Positions 23,101 through 34,436 of a stretch of DNA of 64,000 nucleotides are shown piece after piece (positions within the stretch are counted from its first letter, which is position 1; each line of letters starts with the position of its first letter). Location: assembly GCA_900312665.1 (NCBI GenBank), contig ONZQ02000007.1:1612528-1676527 (forward strand), given 5' to 3'. The notes under the pieces were generated by a model, which was given only the letters and a program-made list of their open reading frames with translations, did not search any database and had not been told where the DNA came from. A program made the position numbers and the translations under genes. Origin of the DNA: Cephalotrichum gorgonifer. Its lineage: Eukaryota > Ascomycota > Sordariomycetes > Microascales > Microascaceae.

Positions 23101-24736
23101 AGCTACTAGAACAAAGCGCCCCCCTGACCGCTGATAGGATAACGCCGCTCTGAAGAGCGATCGACATGCCCACCAGCTCCCAACGTACGTTGACTGTTTT
23201 GACCCGAAGAAGCGACCATCCCCACACCACCCTTCGCTCGGACTGATTATGGATGGGGCTAGATGGTGGCGGCGGCGGACCTTACTTGGACCCAGAAACG
23301 CGAAACTCCGAACAATACAAGTGCGAGTAGTAGTGCCAAATTAATGCTCCAGCACTTGAGTACTTTAGCACTGTAGTACGAGTACATGCCAGGAATCCCC
23401 CCCTGGCGAAGAGTGAGTCCTTGTACGTACGATAATCGATAGCCCCTTGTTCATCATTCCGCAGCTATGCTATTTCTGTAAGTGATCATATTGCATCCGA
23501 GAAACCTACTGGCAAGATGATTCTTCCTCGTACGATGAGGTTTCCGCGCCTGTGGCCAACATATGTATCCATGGAAGGCGACATGATTTCAATCGCAAGT
23601 TATCCATACTTGTAATGTGTTTTGACTCCCTAGGCTGCTGTGGATCTTTATGTGGAGCAAGAAATGTAATGAGGAGCTCTTTTGACGCTCAGGAGCCCCC
23701 CCTTCTTCATTTCCCACTCGCGTCGCCTTCCTTCTACTGCTCTATGTGTAGTTAATCTTTCTAGGTCCCTTTTAGACGAAAGGTTAGAGCCATCATCAAT
23801 TTGTGCTCAAGAGCCTCTCCCCAGATTACACTGCGAGTATAATAATAATTAGTTACATAGAGGGAGGAAGAGGTACTCGGAAGTGCAGGGAAGTAATACA
23901 CAACGTGGTCCACACTGTGTAATGTATGGGATAGGTCCCAGCCCGCATCGGTACCATTCCGCCCACCAGAGGTACGGCAGCGCTAGGGTCACTGCACCTC
24001 AGGGTACATGAACGCCTCGGAGGAATCCATGCTACGTACCTCTACTTGGGGAGGCTCGCCAATCGGCGCTTCGATTTCCGTACCAAATACTGGAGGTGCG
24101 CCGATACATGTACCCGCCTGCCCATGTCCCCTGTGGCTTCCTTGGATGGCCTCGGAAGGTCCACTGGTGACGGCCAGAGCTGCGGGCTAGGCTTGGAGTA
24201 TTACCACAAAGTGGGCTAAGCAGCCGTCCCTGGAAACCTAGGTACTCGTACTTGTTGCTCAACGCTGCCACACCCTTACCCGTATGTAGACTACTCGTAT
24301 GCCCGCGGACCACCACACCACCCATACCCACACCCACAACTGTCGGTCGCTTCCCACCAGGCACTCCGACCCTCTCTTCCCTCTCCCTCCTCCACCTCCC
24401 CTTCGAGCAGCAATTGTTAGGACGGGTGGGAATAACTCGTTTCACGACAAGGCCGCAATCACCATCGATTATCTACTCTTCCCTCGTCCGAGTAGCATGC
24501 TTGTCGCGGTTACGGAACACGTCCTCACCCTCTCGCCCTTCCTTTGCTCCTAAATCCATTGCGAACCGGCCTGCCCGACCCCTCCTCCCTCTCCCGCCCG
24601 CATTTGCCTAGTGTGGCACCGACCAACACCAGCGCCAGCACCAACACCACACATAGCACCGACCACCCGCCCCGAGATCAGCACCTCGTCGCATCAGCTG
24701 GAACCTCTTCACCTTCGATTGTATAATTCGCTCATC

Positions 24737-27700
24737 ATGACTATCAATGATAGCAGCGTCAAGGTCGAAAAGACTCCTACGATGCCGAACTCCACAACCT
24801 CGCCGAATGGTGCGTCGGGGAGCCCCGTGACCCCTCCTACCATCACCATACCTACCACCACCGCAGGCGCCGCCAAGGAGACTGGTATGAGACATTGATT
24901 GTTTTCTACTCCTCTATAGCTCGCTCCCCTTCTCTAAATCTCGTGTCCCCGAACCCTATCCCCCGAATGTCAAGGCTGACCAACGCTGTTGCCGTTGTAG
25001 CCGCGTCTACCATTACCGTGAGCACAGCCAAGGCAGCTACCGGTGCCAACTTTCCTCCCCCAAAGACCGACAAGCCTCGTCCCCACGTATGTGCAACGTG
25101 CCAGCGATCCTTTGCTCGCCTGGAGCATCTGAAGCGCCATGAACGGTCCCACACCAAGGAGAAGCCGTTCGCCTGCCCCGAGTGCTCGAGGCGCTTCGCC
25201 CGTCGTGATCTCCTTCTCCGACACCAACAGAAGCTGCACCAAGCCACTACGCCGTCCTCGCGCCCTCGCAACCGGCGTGAGAGCGCTGCCAGCGCCACTC
25301 CTGTCCAGAGTCGGGCTAGGAAGAATAGCATTGCGGGCACAAATGCTGCGGCCGCGGCTGCGGCCGCGATCGCCGTGAACGCTGCGAACTCGATGAGGCC
25401 GAGGGCGAACACAATTAGCCACGTTGATGTCCAGATGCTTGCTGCCGCGAACGCAACTGCGGCCAGGGGCATGCCTAGCCACAACCGGCACCCCAGTCTT
25501 GCCGGGCTGCCCTTACATCACAACATGGACCACGTCTTTGGTGGCATGTCGGCGGCCATGGGCCAGCGCGGCGTTACACAGGGGCTTCCGAAGCTGGAGA
25601 CTCACTCCATGAACGGTTTGGACTACAACAATACAGGTCTTCGTACCGCGCCACCTATGCCATTTAGTAATGACTTTGACTTCGAGGGGCTGCTCTTCGG
25701 CACACCCGGCTCGACTATTAATCCGAACGCTCTTCACTATAACGACTCCCCCCAGTCACTGGCATTCGACCCGACTTCTCCCTTCCCGCACGGAATGCCG
25801 GACCTGTCGGCAAACCAGCATTTGGATGACACTATAGACTGGCTGAGCGGCTTCGATCACCAAATGTCGTTCCACCACACCAGCAACGAGAACGCTATCG
25901 ACGGCTCCAGCCCCTCGGCCATTAGCACCACCAGCCAGAGCGGCATCAGTGATGTGATGCTGGATGGCTCCAACCACGCTCCGCCCATCGGGACGAGTTC
26001 TATGTGGCAGGCATCGTCCATGGGCCCCCCCCAGATGCCGCACCCTTTTGCCCTTGACCTGAACAGCTCGGTTTTTCCAGATCTAATGAACGGATCGCCC
26101 ATGTCGCCTCAACCCGCGCACCAGAAGCTCAATGACGCCTACTTCTCGACCCCGCCCTCCTCCATGACATCGCTAAGCCCGACCCTCGTTAACGGAATGA
26201 CCACGGCACCGCAGAACAACATGAACCAGGCCCTGTCCTTTAGCGCGACTTCCGAAACCCCGACCACGCTACACCACGGGAACAGACGCTCGTCGCCTGG
26301 GCCGAACATTACCGACGCCACTCGCAATGCCATTCTCAATGCTCTCAACCAGCGGCCGGGTTTTGGTCGCAGGTACTCCTCCATGCAGGCGCCGGACTCT
26401 CCGCTCTCGCCACAACAATTCCAGGCCTCGCCGGTGAATGCTTCCGATCATTCAAACAACCTTCCGAGCGCCCAGGATCTTCAGCGGTATGTCGGTGCCT
26501 ACCTCCGTTACTTCCACCCTCACTTCCCATTCCTCCACATCCCGACGTTGTCATTCGACGTGTCGTCTCTGCCCGCCGTAGACGGGCGTCCCGGGGGAGT
26601 TGCCGGCATCGGGTGCCTCATTCTCTCGATGAGCGCCATTGGAGCGCAGTACGAAATGGAGCACAGCCAGTCCAGAGAGATGTTTGATATGGCCAAGAGG
26701 ATGGTTCAGCAGTATCTCGAGGAGCGACGAAAGGCCGACGTGAAAAAGGCTGACTGCCTTCGCACCCCGGGATCGGACGCGGCCTACCATGCGCAAGAGC
26801 TCTCGACGCACACCCCCGTCTGGCTCGTGCAGGCGATGCTCCTCAACGTCGTCTACGGGCACAACTGTGGCGACCAGAGGGCGAGCACCAACGCGTCGAC
26901 ACACTGCAGTGCCCTTGTTAATCTTGCCCAGGGTGCTGACCTTCTCCGACAGACCAGAGTAGAAGGCCGGAATCCCGATACCCCCATGGGCGGCGACGCG
27001 GCTTCGTGGAACGCAGGCATCGGCACGGGATCCGAGGACCAGATCGAGTGGATGAAGTGGCGGGCCGCGGAGGAGAAGAAGCGAACCCTGTTCTGCATAT
27101 TCCTTCTCTCGAGCATCCTTGTCGCGGCATTCAACCACCCGCCAGCCCTTACCAACTCGGAAATTTACCTGGACCTCCCCTGCGACGAGAAGTTCTTTGC
27201 TGCCGAGAGTGCCTCCGCATTCCGCGCTCTAGGGGGGGCCCAGGCGGCCGCCTACAACAAAGTTTCCTTCCACGAAGCCCTCGGGGAACTGCTCCGCACG
27301 AGCGAGAGGCAGAAGCAGGCGGTCCTCAACGGCTCCGCGGCTGCCGACCTGGGTGACCTTCCCCCAAGCGACCTCAACCCGGGCACCTTCGGGTGTCTCG
27401 TTCTGATTAACGCCCTCCATAATTACATCTGGGAGACCAGGCAACGGCATCATAACAAGGCGTGGACCAGCGAGGAGATGGACACGATGCACCGGCACCT
27501 AGAACCTGCATTGAAGGCGTGGCAGGTGGCCTGGGCCAAGAGCTCCAACTCGGGTGATATCCCGTCGGGACTTGACCTACTACCTGCCGACTCGGTCCCG
27601 CTACTCGAAATGGCCCAAATCCGCTTGTTCGTTAACCTTTCTCGCTCTAAGGACAGGTTCTGGCAGCGGGAGTGGGAAGGTGTTGCTGAGGAGCTTTCGC

Positions 27701-28437
27701 GGGCGGACGAACTTGGCCAACACGGAGAAGACACGCCTGGATCGAACGCGGAATCTAACAGTGGTGAATCTTCCGACACGTCAATGAGCGGATCTGGCGG
27801 TATGGACTCACCCGCCACGCAGGTCTCCTTCTCTCACGACTTCTCGACCTCGAAGCTGGGCCCCGGGGCGCAGGGTGGTGCTACTTCACACTCGTCGAGC
27901 TCGTCCCCCCCGCGGCGCGAGAGATATCTGAGACGCGCAGCCTTCCACGCGGCCGAGTCTCTCTGCGTGACCGCTAAGCAGGGTGTCCCGACCGACCTCA
28001 ACGTCCATAGGTTCTCTCTGCAACTGGCCATGTGCACGTTCGAGTGCGCGCAAGTCTTGGCCGAATGGGTGGCGACTCTTCAAGACCGCGTCGGACCCTA
28101 CCTAGGGATTCTCGGGCAGGATGACGTTGACCTCAGCCAAGTCCCCGCCATAATGTTATTAGAGGACGAGGACGTGAGGTTACTCAACAGGGTCCAGGAG
28201 TATCTCAGTTCCATGCAGTCAAAGTTGAACATGGAGATGGGTGGCGGCGGTGTCAACACGGGCTACACGCCCGCCTCCAATTTCACCGGTTACGGGACCC
28301 AAATCTTACAGCTCACCGCCAGCGTGCTCGGGAAGGTGGGTGTTTGGCCAGTCATGCTCCTGATGGCCGAGTGCCTGGAGACGCACGCCTCCTTCATGCG
28401 CTCCCGGGCCGAGAGGTCCATTCGGTCCTGTGAATGA
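24737..28437 (+). CDS. C2H2 zinc-finger transcription factor with fungal-specific TF domain (AmdX/Klf1-like)
   Basis: Nuclear DNA-binding regulator of 1,194 residues. Exons 24737-24884 and 25001-28437 join in phase 1 across a 116-nt intron with branch site GGCTGAC and acceptor TTGTAG. Two adjacent C2H2 fingers (about 78-100 and 106-129) have CATC..H-x3-H and CPEC..H-x4-H spacing with the linker TKEKP, and are followed by basic residues and a poly-Ala stretch. A long Ser/Pro/Asn/Met-rich middle region (about 230-510) leads to a fungal_trans-type domain, beginning near the YLRYFHPHFPFLHIPT segment and running to about 1,100. This architecture is that of Aspergillus AmdX and S. pombe Klf1-type proteins, so the family is confident, but the target genes are unknown. 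The ATG at 24737 is the only one opening the first exon frame. It has no close neighbours; the next gene starts 2.7 kb downstream. Confidence 0.92.
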
Positions 28438-31164
28438 TAGGTTTCGATACCGCTTGCGGCGGTTGCGAACTTTGTAGCCGTTGTGATACGGCGGTAATCG
28501 CGGCAGCTTCAAGATACATGTTACAATCACGGCAAACCAGCGGAACTTTCCTTGGTAGGATATGATGATTTTATCGGATACCCCTCAGTTAGCAGTTCGG
28601 CACGTCATGGATTTCCAGAGTGGCGTCTCTTTCCGGAAGCCAGGGGAAGCGAAGTGCGCTCTGGCGCTGAGAAACGTTCACGGCCCCACGTTCTACGCAC
28701 GACCACGTTACGGCGTTAGCTCATCATCGGTCTCATTGATTGTTTGTTCTTCAGCGACAAATTTATATACGTTTTATGTCTCGGACTCAACGTCCGTTTT
28801 TATCCACCCTTACGAATGTTACGCATCGAATGACGGGGGAGCCAGTCGATGCATAGACAACCCGGCGGCAGGAAGGTTCCAGCGGGAATGAAGCCGAACA
28901 CGGAACTACGATACATCGCTACGGGTTACGGCCTGCTGTCTCGGTTACCCCTCCCAGGTATCGTTCAGGGGATTGGCGATTCCGGGTTATGATGCGACCT
29001 GGGGGAGCTATTCCGAGGTTATGGGCAGCCGCTATCTTTTCCGATGGGTCTCTATGTCGCCCCATTCTATTCGATCACCTCTCAACTCGCCCATGTCGAG
29101 AAGTCCTTAATCGCGCTCTCGAACCCGACACGCACTCAACTACCGTCAGGCTACGGTTACGATTCCAAATGGTTCGAACCACGAGAAAAGGGATGTTTGT
29201 TGTTGTATTTGCTTCACGCCGAGGCCTATGGTACCCTCGGCCAATGTATTCGATGCTTTCGATGGCTAGACTTACGAGATGTTGGAAAATGTGATTTGGC
29301 GAGAGGGAGTTGGAGCTCAGCAGTGCTCGCCCGTGGGGGTAGGGGATATTCAGCGACTAGGGTAGCAAGAGGCAGCTGAACGCATGCCTTGATATACCTA
29401 GTTATGAGCTTTTTGAGCTTGATGATTACGATGTTTGCTGAGGCTTTCTCCTTTGATCTTTCCTATTTCTGTTCCTCCGGCCACGGCGATGCAGGGAGAT
29501 GGGGAGACGGTCATGGTGTTAATGTGGGTGGTTTTTGTTTTCATCACGGTTTGCCTTGGGTTCATTTTATTCTGCATGCTTTTGGAGTTGCCGCAGCAGG
29601 CTTCTGGAGTTTTAAGGCGGGTGGTAGTGGGGGATGGATGCTGTGCAAGGGGGGGAGGTTAAGTGATTCCCCCCCGCAAGAAAAAAACCAAAAGAGGCAG
29701 AAAGGGAAGATACTTCGGTGGAAAATATCGGTGATGATGTTGACGGTTGAATGTTTGGACAAATGGACTCGAGGGCAAGGGGAGTGGGGGAGTGTGTTCT
29801 CTTTTAGGGAAAGGGGTATGAGAGGATGATGAGTCCGTAGTTGGTGATGCTTTGAGAGTCTTGTTGGCTGGAAGCCACCCGATATTTCTATGAAAGAGTA
29901 TATTGTGGAAGGGACAGGCCGGGGGGACGGTGGGCGGTGGGCGGGGTGAGGAAGAAAACAAAGAGAAATGTTCAAGATGATTTTGGTGTTTATGATTCCT
30001 TCTCCGTTCTTTGAGGTTGTTGATGTGTGTTGAAGAGGAGCAGAGGCAGGAAGGAGACAGGAGGCAGGAGAGAATGTCTCTGAGGAGGACGGGCGTGCTG
30101 CGTCTGAAAGTCAATTGAATAAGGTCGAACGGCTCCGCATCCGGTATGACTGGTTTGACAAAGATATGTACGAGTAGTACAACAGCTCTCGCCCTATTTG
30201 ACTGGGGTGGACAAAGGGCGGTAGATGTGATGTCCGGCGAGAGCGTCATAGTTGGGAGCCAGAGGTCCAATCTAATTGGTTCCGGGGAGTTGGTGTACTG
30301 GTGTATCGATAACGGTTGGCTGCCGCCCATTCTGGTGCGTGGCCGTTTCCTAACACAAGGAAGCTTCCAAGCTTGGAACTCGACCCGCTGCTTGGGCCAT
30401 TTGACCCCGCGCCGGAACCTACCGGCCGTGTCCCCCACCCCGCCTTACCGTTGATGGGGCAGGAGCAATCCAAGTAAGTGGCCTGTGCGCGTATGCCTGC
30501 CTTGCCACAGCCCAGGGCGTCATTGGTGCTGGTACCCCTGCGAGTACAAGCAAGTAAAGGGGGACGACTGACATTCGATTAGAGAAACGATCGAGTCACA
30601 CACGTCTTCCTTCTCCTTCCTTCCACCCCGCGATCGTCGACTCATCCACCACCTTGTCGGGTCTATGACTCTTTAATCCTCCGCCTCTCCTCGTGCGTCC
30701 TTCACGCGTTTCCACTGCAGCCTAGCTTTGGAGCATCTCCCCACTTTTTTCCCTACCTACCAGTAGCCTCCAAGTCGCGAGCTCCCAAGGCGGCAAATAC
30801 ACTTTGCCTAGTGTCGATTCTCCTGATTCTGATATCTATATATATTTGTATATAGATACGCGGCCGACCTCTGACCTCCGACCTCCTACCGCATCTCCTC
30901 CAGTCCCGTTCATCTGATCGCTTGTTCTATTCTATCTCGACCCAAGCTCCTCTCCGTCTCGACTCTGCACCTGTTCTCCTCCTCCTCCTAAGTTCGTCCA
31001 TCCGTCGGTTTAGATGCACGTCACTCGGGTTATATTACGCTACTACACGGGCACAATGATATTACTGTTATCTCGGACTTAGAATTGACTTGCGACCATC
31101 TACTATCCGGAGTCTCCAATTTGAACTTGAAACGGGAAGAAGGATTTCCCTCACATTGTCGAAC
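28438..31164. other. Gene-free interval, C2H2 factor to GTPase
   Basis: I see no supportable gene in these 2.7 kb. Open frames on both strands near 29.4-30.4 kb are low-complexity and overlap each other. The right part contains a pyrimidine-rich promoter-like stretch (about 30,600-31,010) and a short AT hairpin. One TACGAGTA copy is at 30169-30176. Confidence 0.55.
30833..30857. repeat. AT-rich perfect inverted repeat
   Basis: TATCTATATA and TATATAGATA are perfect 10-base complementary arms separated by five bases, about 310 bases upstream of the GTPase start. Function unknown; it may simply be AT-rich promoter DNA. Confidence 0.7.
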
Positions 31165-33348
31165 ATGGCGAAGCAACTTCCACATGAGAAGCGGAAAACA
31201 GAGGCGGTATGCGCACATCCATGAAATCCATTTACGCCCCATCACCAGGGGCCGGCCCACACCGTTGACGGTGTTGGTCCTTCCGTCCCTTTGTCCGACA
31301 CAGTAGCCTAACAGCGTCCTCCCCCCTTCCCCCCCTTCCAGGTCCTCAGCGACTTTGCCGACTACGCCGCGAAACAGGAGCGCGGGATCCGCTACGGCGC
31401 CACCGTGAGCCTCTCCGAGTCGACCGCCGCCGCCACCCCCGCGCCCGCGCCCGCCTCCGCCGCCCACGACGAGCTCGACGACCTCGCCGAGTGGGCCGAC
31501 TTCAACGATGGCGAGACGGCGCCGAAGATGCCCCTGAAGGACATGTTCCTGGGGCCCGAGGACGCCTCCCTGCCGCTCCTCGAGCGCTTCGTCCGCAGGC
31601 GCGTCGAGGAGGGGAACGGGGAGACGGTGTTCCACCTCGGCTTTGAGAACAACGTCGACTCGATGGGCCTGACGATCGACGACTGGAACATCGCGTATCC
31701 GAGGCTCGAGCGCGCCGCCAAGAACGTCGACGCCGCGTGCCGCCTGCTCTACACGAGGAACGTCGGCGGGCCGGAGGAGGCGACCTCGGGCGGTGCGAAG
31801 TCGGAGAAGGATAAGGACTGCAGCGGGAAGATCCTGATCCGGAAGATTCCGGCTACGGCGGACGAGAACATCGAGACGCGGATTGTTGTCGTGGGAAATG
31901 GTGTGTAGAATGTTCCCGTTACTACAGTGCAGACATAGGCACGCCGGGCTAACTTTGTGTCTTACAGTCGACGCCGGAAAGTCGTCCATGCTGGGTGTCC
32001 TGGTCAAGGGTGACTTGGATGACGGCCGCGGTAGCGCCCGGGTGAACCTCTTCCGCCACAAGCACGAGATCGAGTCCGGGCGGACGAGCTCCGTGGGAAT
32101 GGAGATCCTCGGCTTCGACGCCACGGGCGAGATCGTGGCGTCGGATACCCCCGGCCGGAAACTGTCGTGGGAGGACGTCGGGAAGCGCAGCGCCAAGGTC
32201 ATCTCGTTCTCCGACCTGGCGGGCCACGAGCGGTACCTGCGCACCACGGTGTTCGGCATGCTCTCCGGCAGCCCGGACTACTGCCTGCTAATGGTGGCGG
32301 CCAACAACGGGCTCATCGGCATGAGCAAGGAGCACCTGGGCATAGCGGTGGCGCTCAACGTTCCCGTCATCGTGGTCATCACCAAGATCGACATCTGCCC
32401 GCCACAGATCCTGCAGGAGACGCTCTCGCAGCTCACCAAGATCCTCAAGAGCCCCGGCGCGCGCAAGATCCCCGTCTTCATCAAGGACCACGAGGAGTGC
32501 GTCAACACGGCGACGCAGATGGTCAGCCCGCGCATATGCCCCATCTTCCAGGTGTCCAACGTCACGGGCGAGGGGCTCTCGCTCGTGCGGACCTTCCTGA
32601 ACGTGCTGCCGCCGCACGGGTACTACAACGCCGACGCGCCCTTCGAGTTCACGGTGAACGACACCTTCTCGGTGCCGTTCGTGGGGACCGTGGTGGCGGG
32701 CATCATCCAGTCGGGCGTGATACACGCGGGCGACCAGGTGCTGGTGGGGCCGGATTCCATTGGGCAGTTCGCGACGACGACGGTGAGGTCGATCGAGAGG
32801 AAGAGGATCCCCGTGCACGCGGCGTCGGCGGGGCAGTCGGCCAGCTTCGCGCTGAAGAAGATGCGGAGGAAGGACGTGAGGAAGGGCATGGTTGTCATGC
32901 CTAAGATTGAGGGGCAGCCGCCTCCGAAGGTGTACCGGGAGTTTGTGGCCGAGGGTATGTTCTTTATTATACTTCTTTTACTCCTCCTCCCCACCCTTCT
33001 TCCGTTTTTCACACTCTAGTCTTGAGATATATCGCAAAAAAACTAACACCGCAGCGCGCGCCAGTCCTCGTCCTCTCCCACGCGACGACGATCAAGACAA
33101 AGTACCAGGCCATGCTCCACGTGGGCTCCATCTCACAGACGTGCTCCATCATCGCGGTCGACAGGCCCTTCATCCGCACGGGTGACAAGGCAAGGGTGGC
33201 GTTCCGGTTCGTGCAGCGGCCCGAGTTCGTGAGGGCAGGCGAGAGGATCCTAATCCGCGAGGGGAGGACGAAGGGCCTGGGCATCATCAAGGAGGTGGGG
33301 TATAATCCGCAGGATCCGATCTGGGAGGCGCAGGCGGAGGAGGGGTGA
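31165..33348 (+). CDS. GTPBP1/GTPBP2-like translational GTPase
   Basis: EF-Tu-superfamily GTP-binding protein of 623 residues, related to eukaryotic GTPBP1/2, which act in ribosome rescue and mRNA turnover in animals; the fungal role is less known. Four exons, 31165-31206, 31342-31900, 31968-32954 and 33065-33348, restore one frame. The P-loop GNVDAGKSS (199-207) is assembled across intron 2, DLAGHE (G3) starts at 283, and TKID (G4) is 339-342. Domains 2 and 3 follow, ending in EVLVLSH and YQAMLHVGSISQT. The 42-nt first exon (MAKQLPHEKRKTEA, then donor GTATGC) is my inference, supported by a good start context (AACATGG), phase 0 and a branch CCTAAC before the next acceptor. In intron 3 the distal acceptor at 33064 is needed, because the nearer AG at 33054 breaks the frame. 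Confidence 0.92.
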
Positions 33349-33653
33349 GCCAGCGGGGAATAGTTTCTAGATGTTGTGTTCTGTGGAGGCGTTTTTCTTC
33401 CGGCGTCTCGTACCTTTCTTTTGACTTTTGACTTTGGGGTTTGACTAGGAGTAAAGTAGGGGGCGGTTAGATGTTTCGTACGAGTACGAGTATAGGGGAG
33501 TGCTTTGGGAACGATGAGAATTGTGAAGTTCCTGAGGGAGGAAGGAAGAAATCTTGATGAAAGAACGCAAAGGCATCCGTTGGTCCTGGTATAAGTCTAT
33601 AAGTCTACATGTTTCTACGAGCAGGGTATTGACACGGGCTAGAGCGAGATTGT

Positions 33654-33680
33654 GGACTGGACTGGACTGGACTGGACTGG
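33654..33680. repeat. ACTGG pentanucleotide microsatellite
   Basis: About five tandem copies of ACTGG in the 3' flank of the GTPase gene. Confidence 0.9.
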
Positions 33681-33958
33681 GCAGCCGGTGCTGGCGAGTT
33701 GCATGGCGAGTGAGGCAGCGGGTTCATTATAGATTAGAAAGGGGCCCGGGAAAAAGGCGGGTGGTTGGTGATGAGAGAGGAGAGGGCGTGAGTTCTCATG
33801 GGTGCTTGAGACGAAGCGAGCGAGAATAGGAATGAATGTATGAGAAAATTGATATTCATTCCCTATTCCCCTTGGATTTTGTCCTGTTAGCAGTTGTATT
33901 TAGTTCGTTTATCCCACTCTCCGCCCTCTCAAATGAAAATATAGGGAAACAAGAAAGT

Positions 33959-34053
33959 AAAAAAAAAAAATAAAAAAAAAAAAAAAAAGGAAAAGAAAAA
34001 AAAAGAAAGAAAAAAGGAAAGAAAAAAAAGGAAAGAAAAAAAAAAGGGAAAGG
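33959..34053. repeat. Polypurine (A/G) tract
   Basis: Roughly 95 bases of nearly pure A and G with a single T near the left end. Such tracts can form triplex DNA or act as T-rich terminators on the opposite strand. Confidence 0.9.
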
Positions 34054-34436
34054 TAAGGTAAAGCAAAATAACAAATACTCAAAATCTAGGTTTTGTATAA
34101 ACACCCGTAAAAGGATCACTGCAATCTACAGACGTCTTCCCCCCAAATCCGGCTGGGCTATAACATGAGTAGGAGAACATAGAACATGGCAAAGCAAGAT
34201 GGGGAGAGGGGGGGAAATGTCATATACCATCTATCTCCTGACATTATCTCCTCCCTTCTTTCATTCTCTTCCTTCATTTTCCTATGGCTGGTATCATTTC
34301 TTCTCCTCAGCTGTATATATATGCCCCCACTCCTAACGTTTATTATCCAACGAAATGCCTCAAATGTCATGTCTCATATCACGTATAGCCACCTTAGTTC
34401 CTCTCCCGCCCTCCCTTCCATGCCCTTTCTACCTTT

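Larger units (their letters stand above)
11548..24736. other. 13-kb gene desert
   Basis: No frame in this interval has a recognisable domain, a plausible multi-exon structure or a conserved motif, and the open frames are all short. It carries a C-rich tract (14643-14677), an assembly gap (15685-15832), 16 of the 24 counted copies of TACGAGTA between 16,056 and 24,299, and four copies of TGCCCCTCCA (18101, 19414, 19441, 21019). No terminal repeats, transposase or reverse transcriptase motifs were seen. It could hold decayed genes or heavily degraded transposons that I cannot recognise. Its right end (about 24,240-24,736) is the promoter and leader of the C2H2 gene. Confidence 0.55.
33349..34436. 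other. Convergent 3' intergenic region with low-complexity DNA
   Basis: Lies between the ends of the GTPase and the arrestin genes. No gene is visible. It has two overlapping TACGAGTA copies (33479-33492), an ACTGG pentamer array and a ~95-base purine tract, listed separately. Confidence 0.6.

Noticed and set aside
11548..24736. Transposon in the gene desert
   Set aside because: No reverse transcriptase, transposase or integrase motifs, no long terminal or inverted repeats found by eye; degraded copies cannot be excluded.
29155..29190. GGTTCGAACC, resembling a tRNA B box
   Set aside because: No matching A box, acceptor stem or anticodon arm around it; it is a simple palindrome.
29659..30438. 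259-codon minus-strand frame in the intergenic region
   Set aside because: Pro/Ser/His-rich, overlaps a plus-strand frame, no domain and no splice logic; probably pyrimidine-rich noncoding DNA.
31030..32259. Long minus-strand frame (about 409 codons) opposite the GTPase gene
   Set aside because: It is an antisense shadow of a GC-rich coding region; the plus strand has P-loop, DLAGHE and TKID motifs and proper introns.
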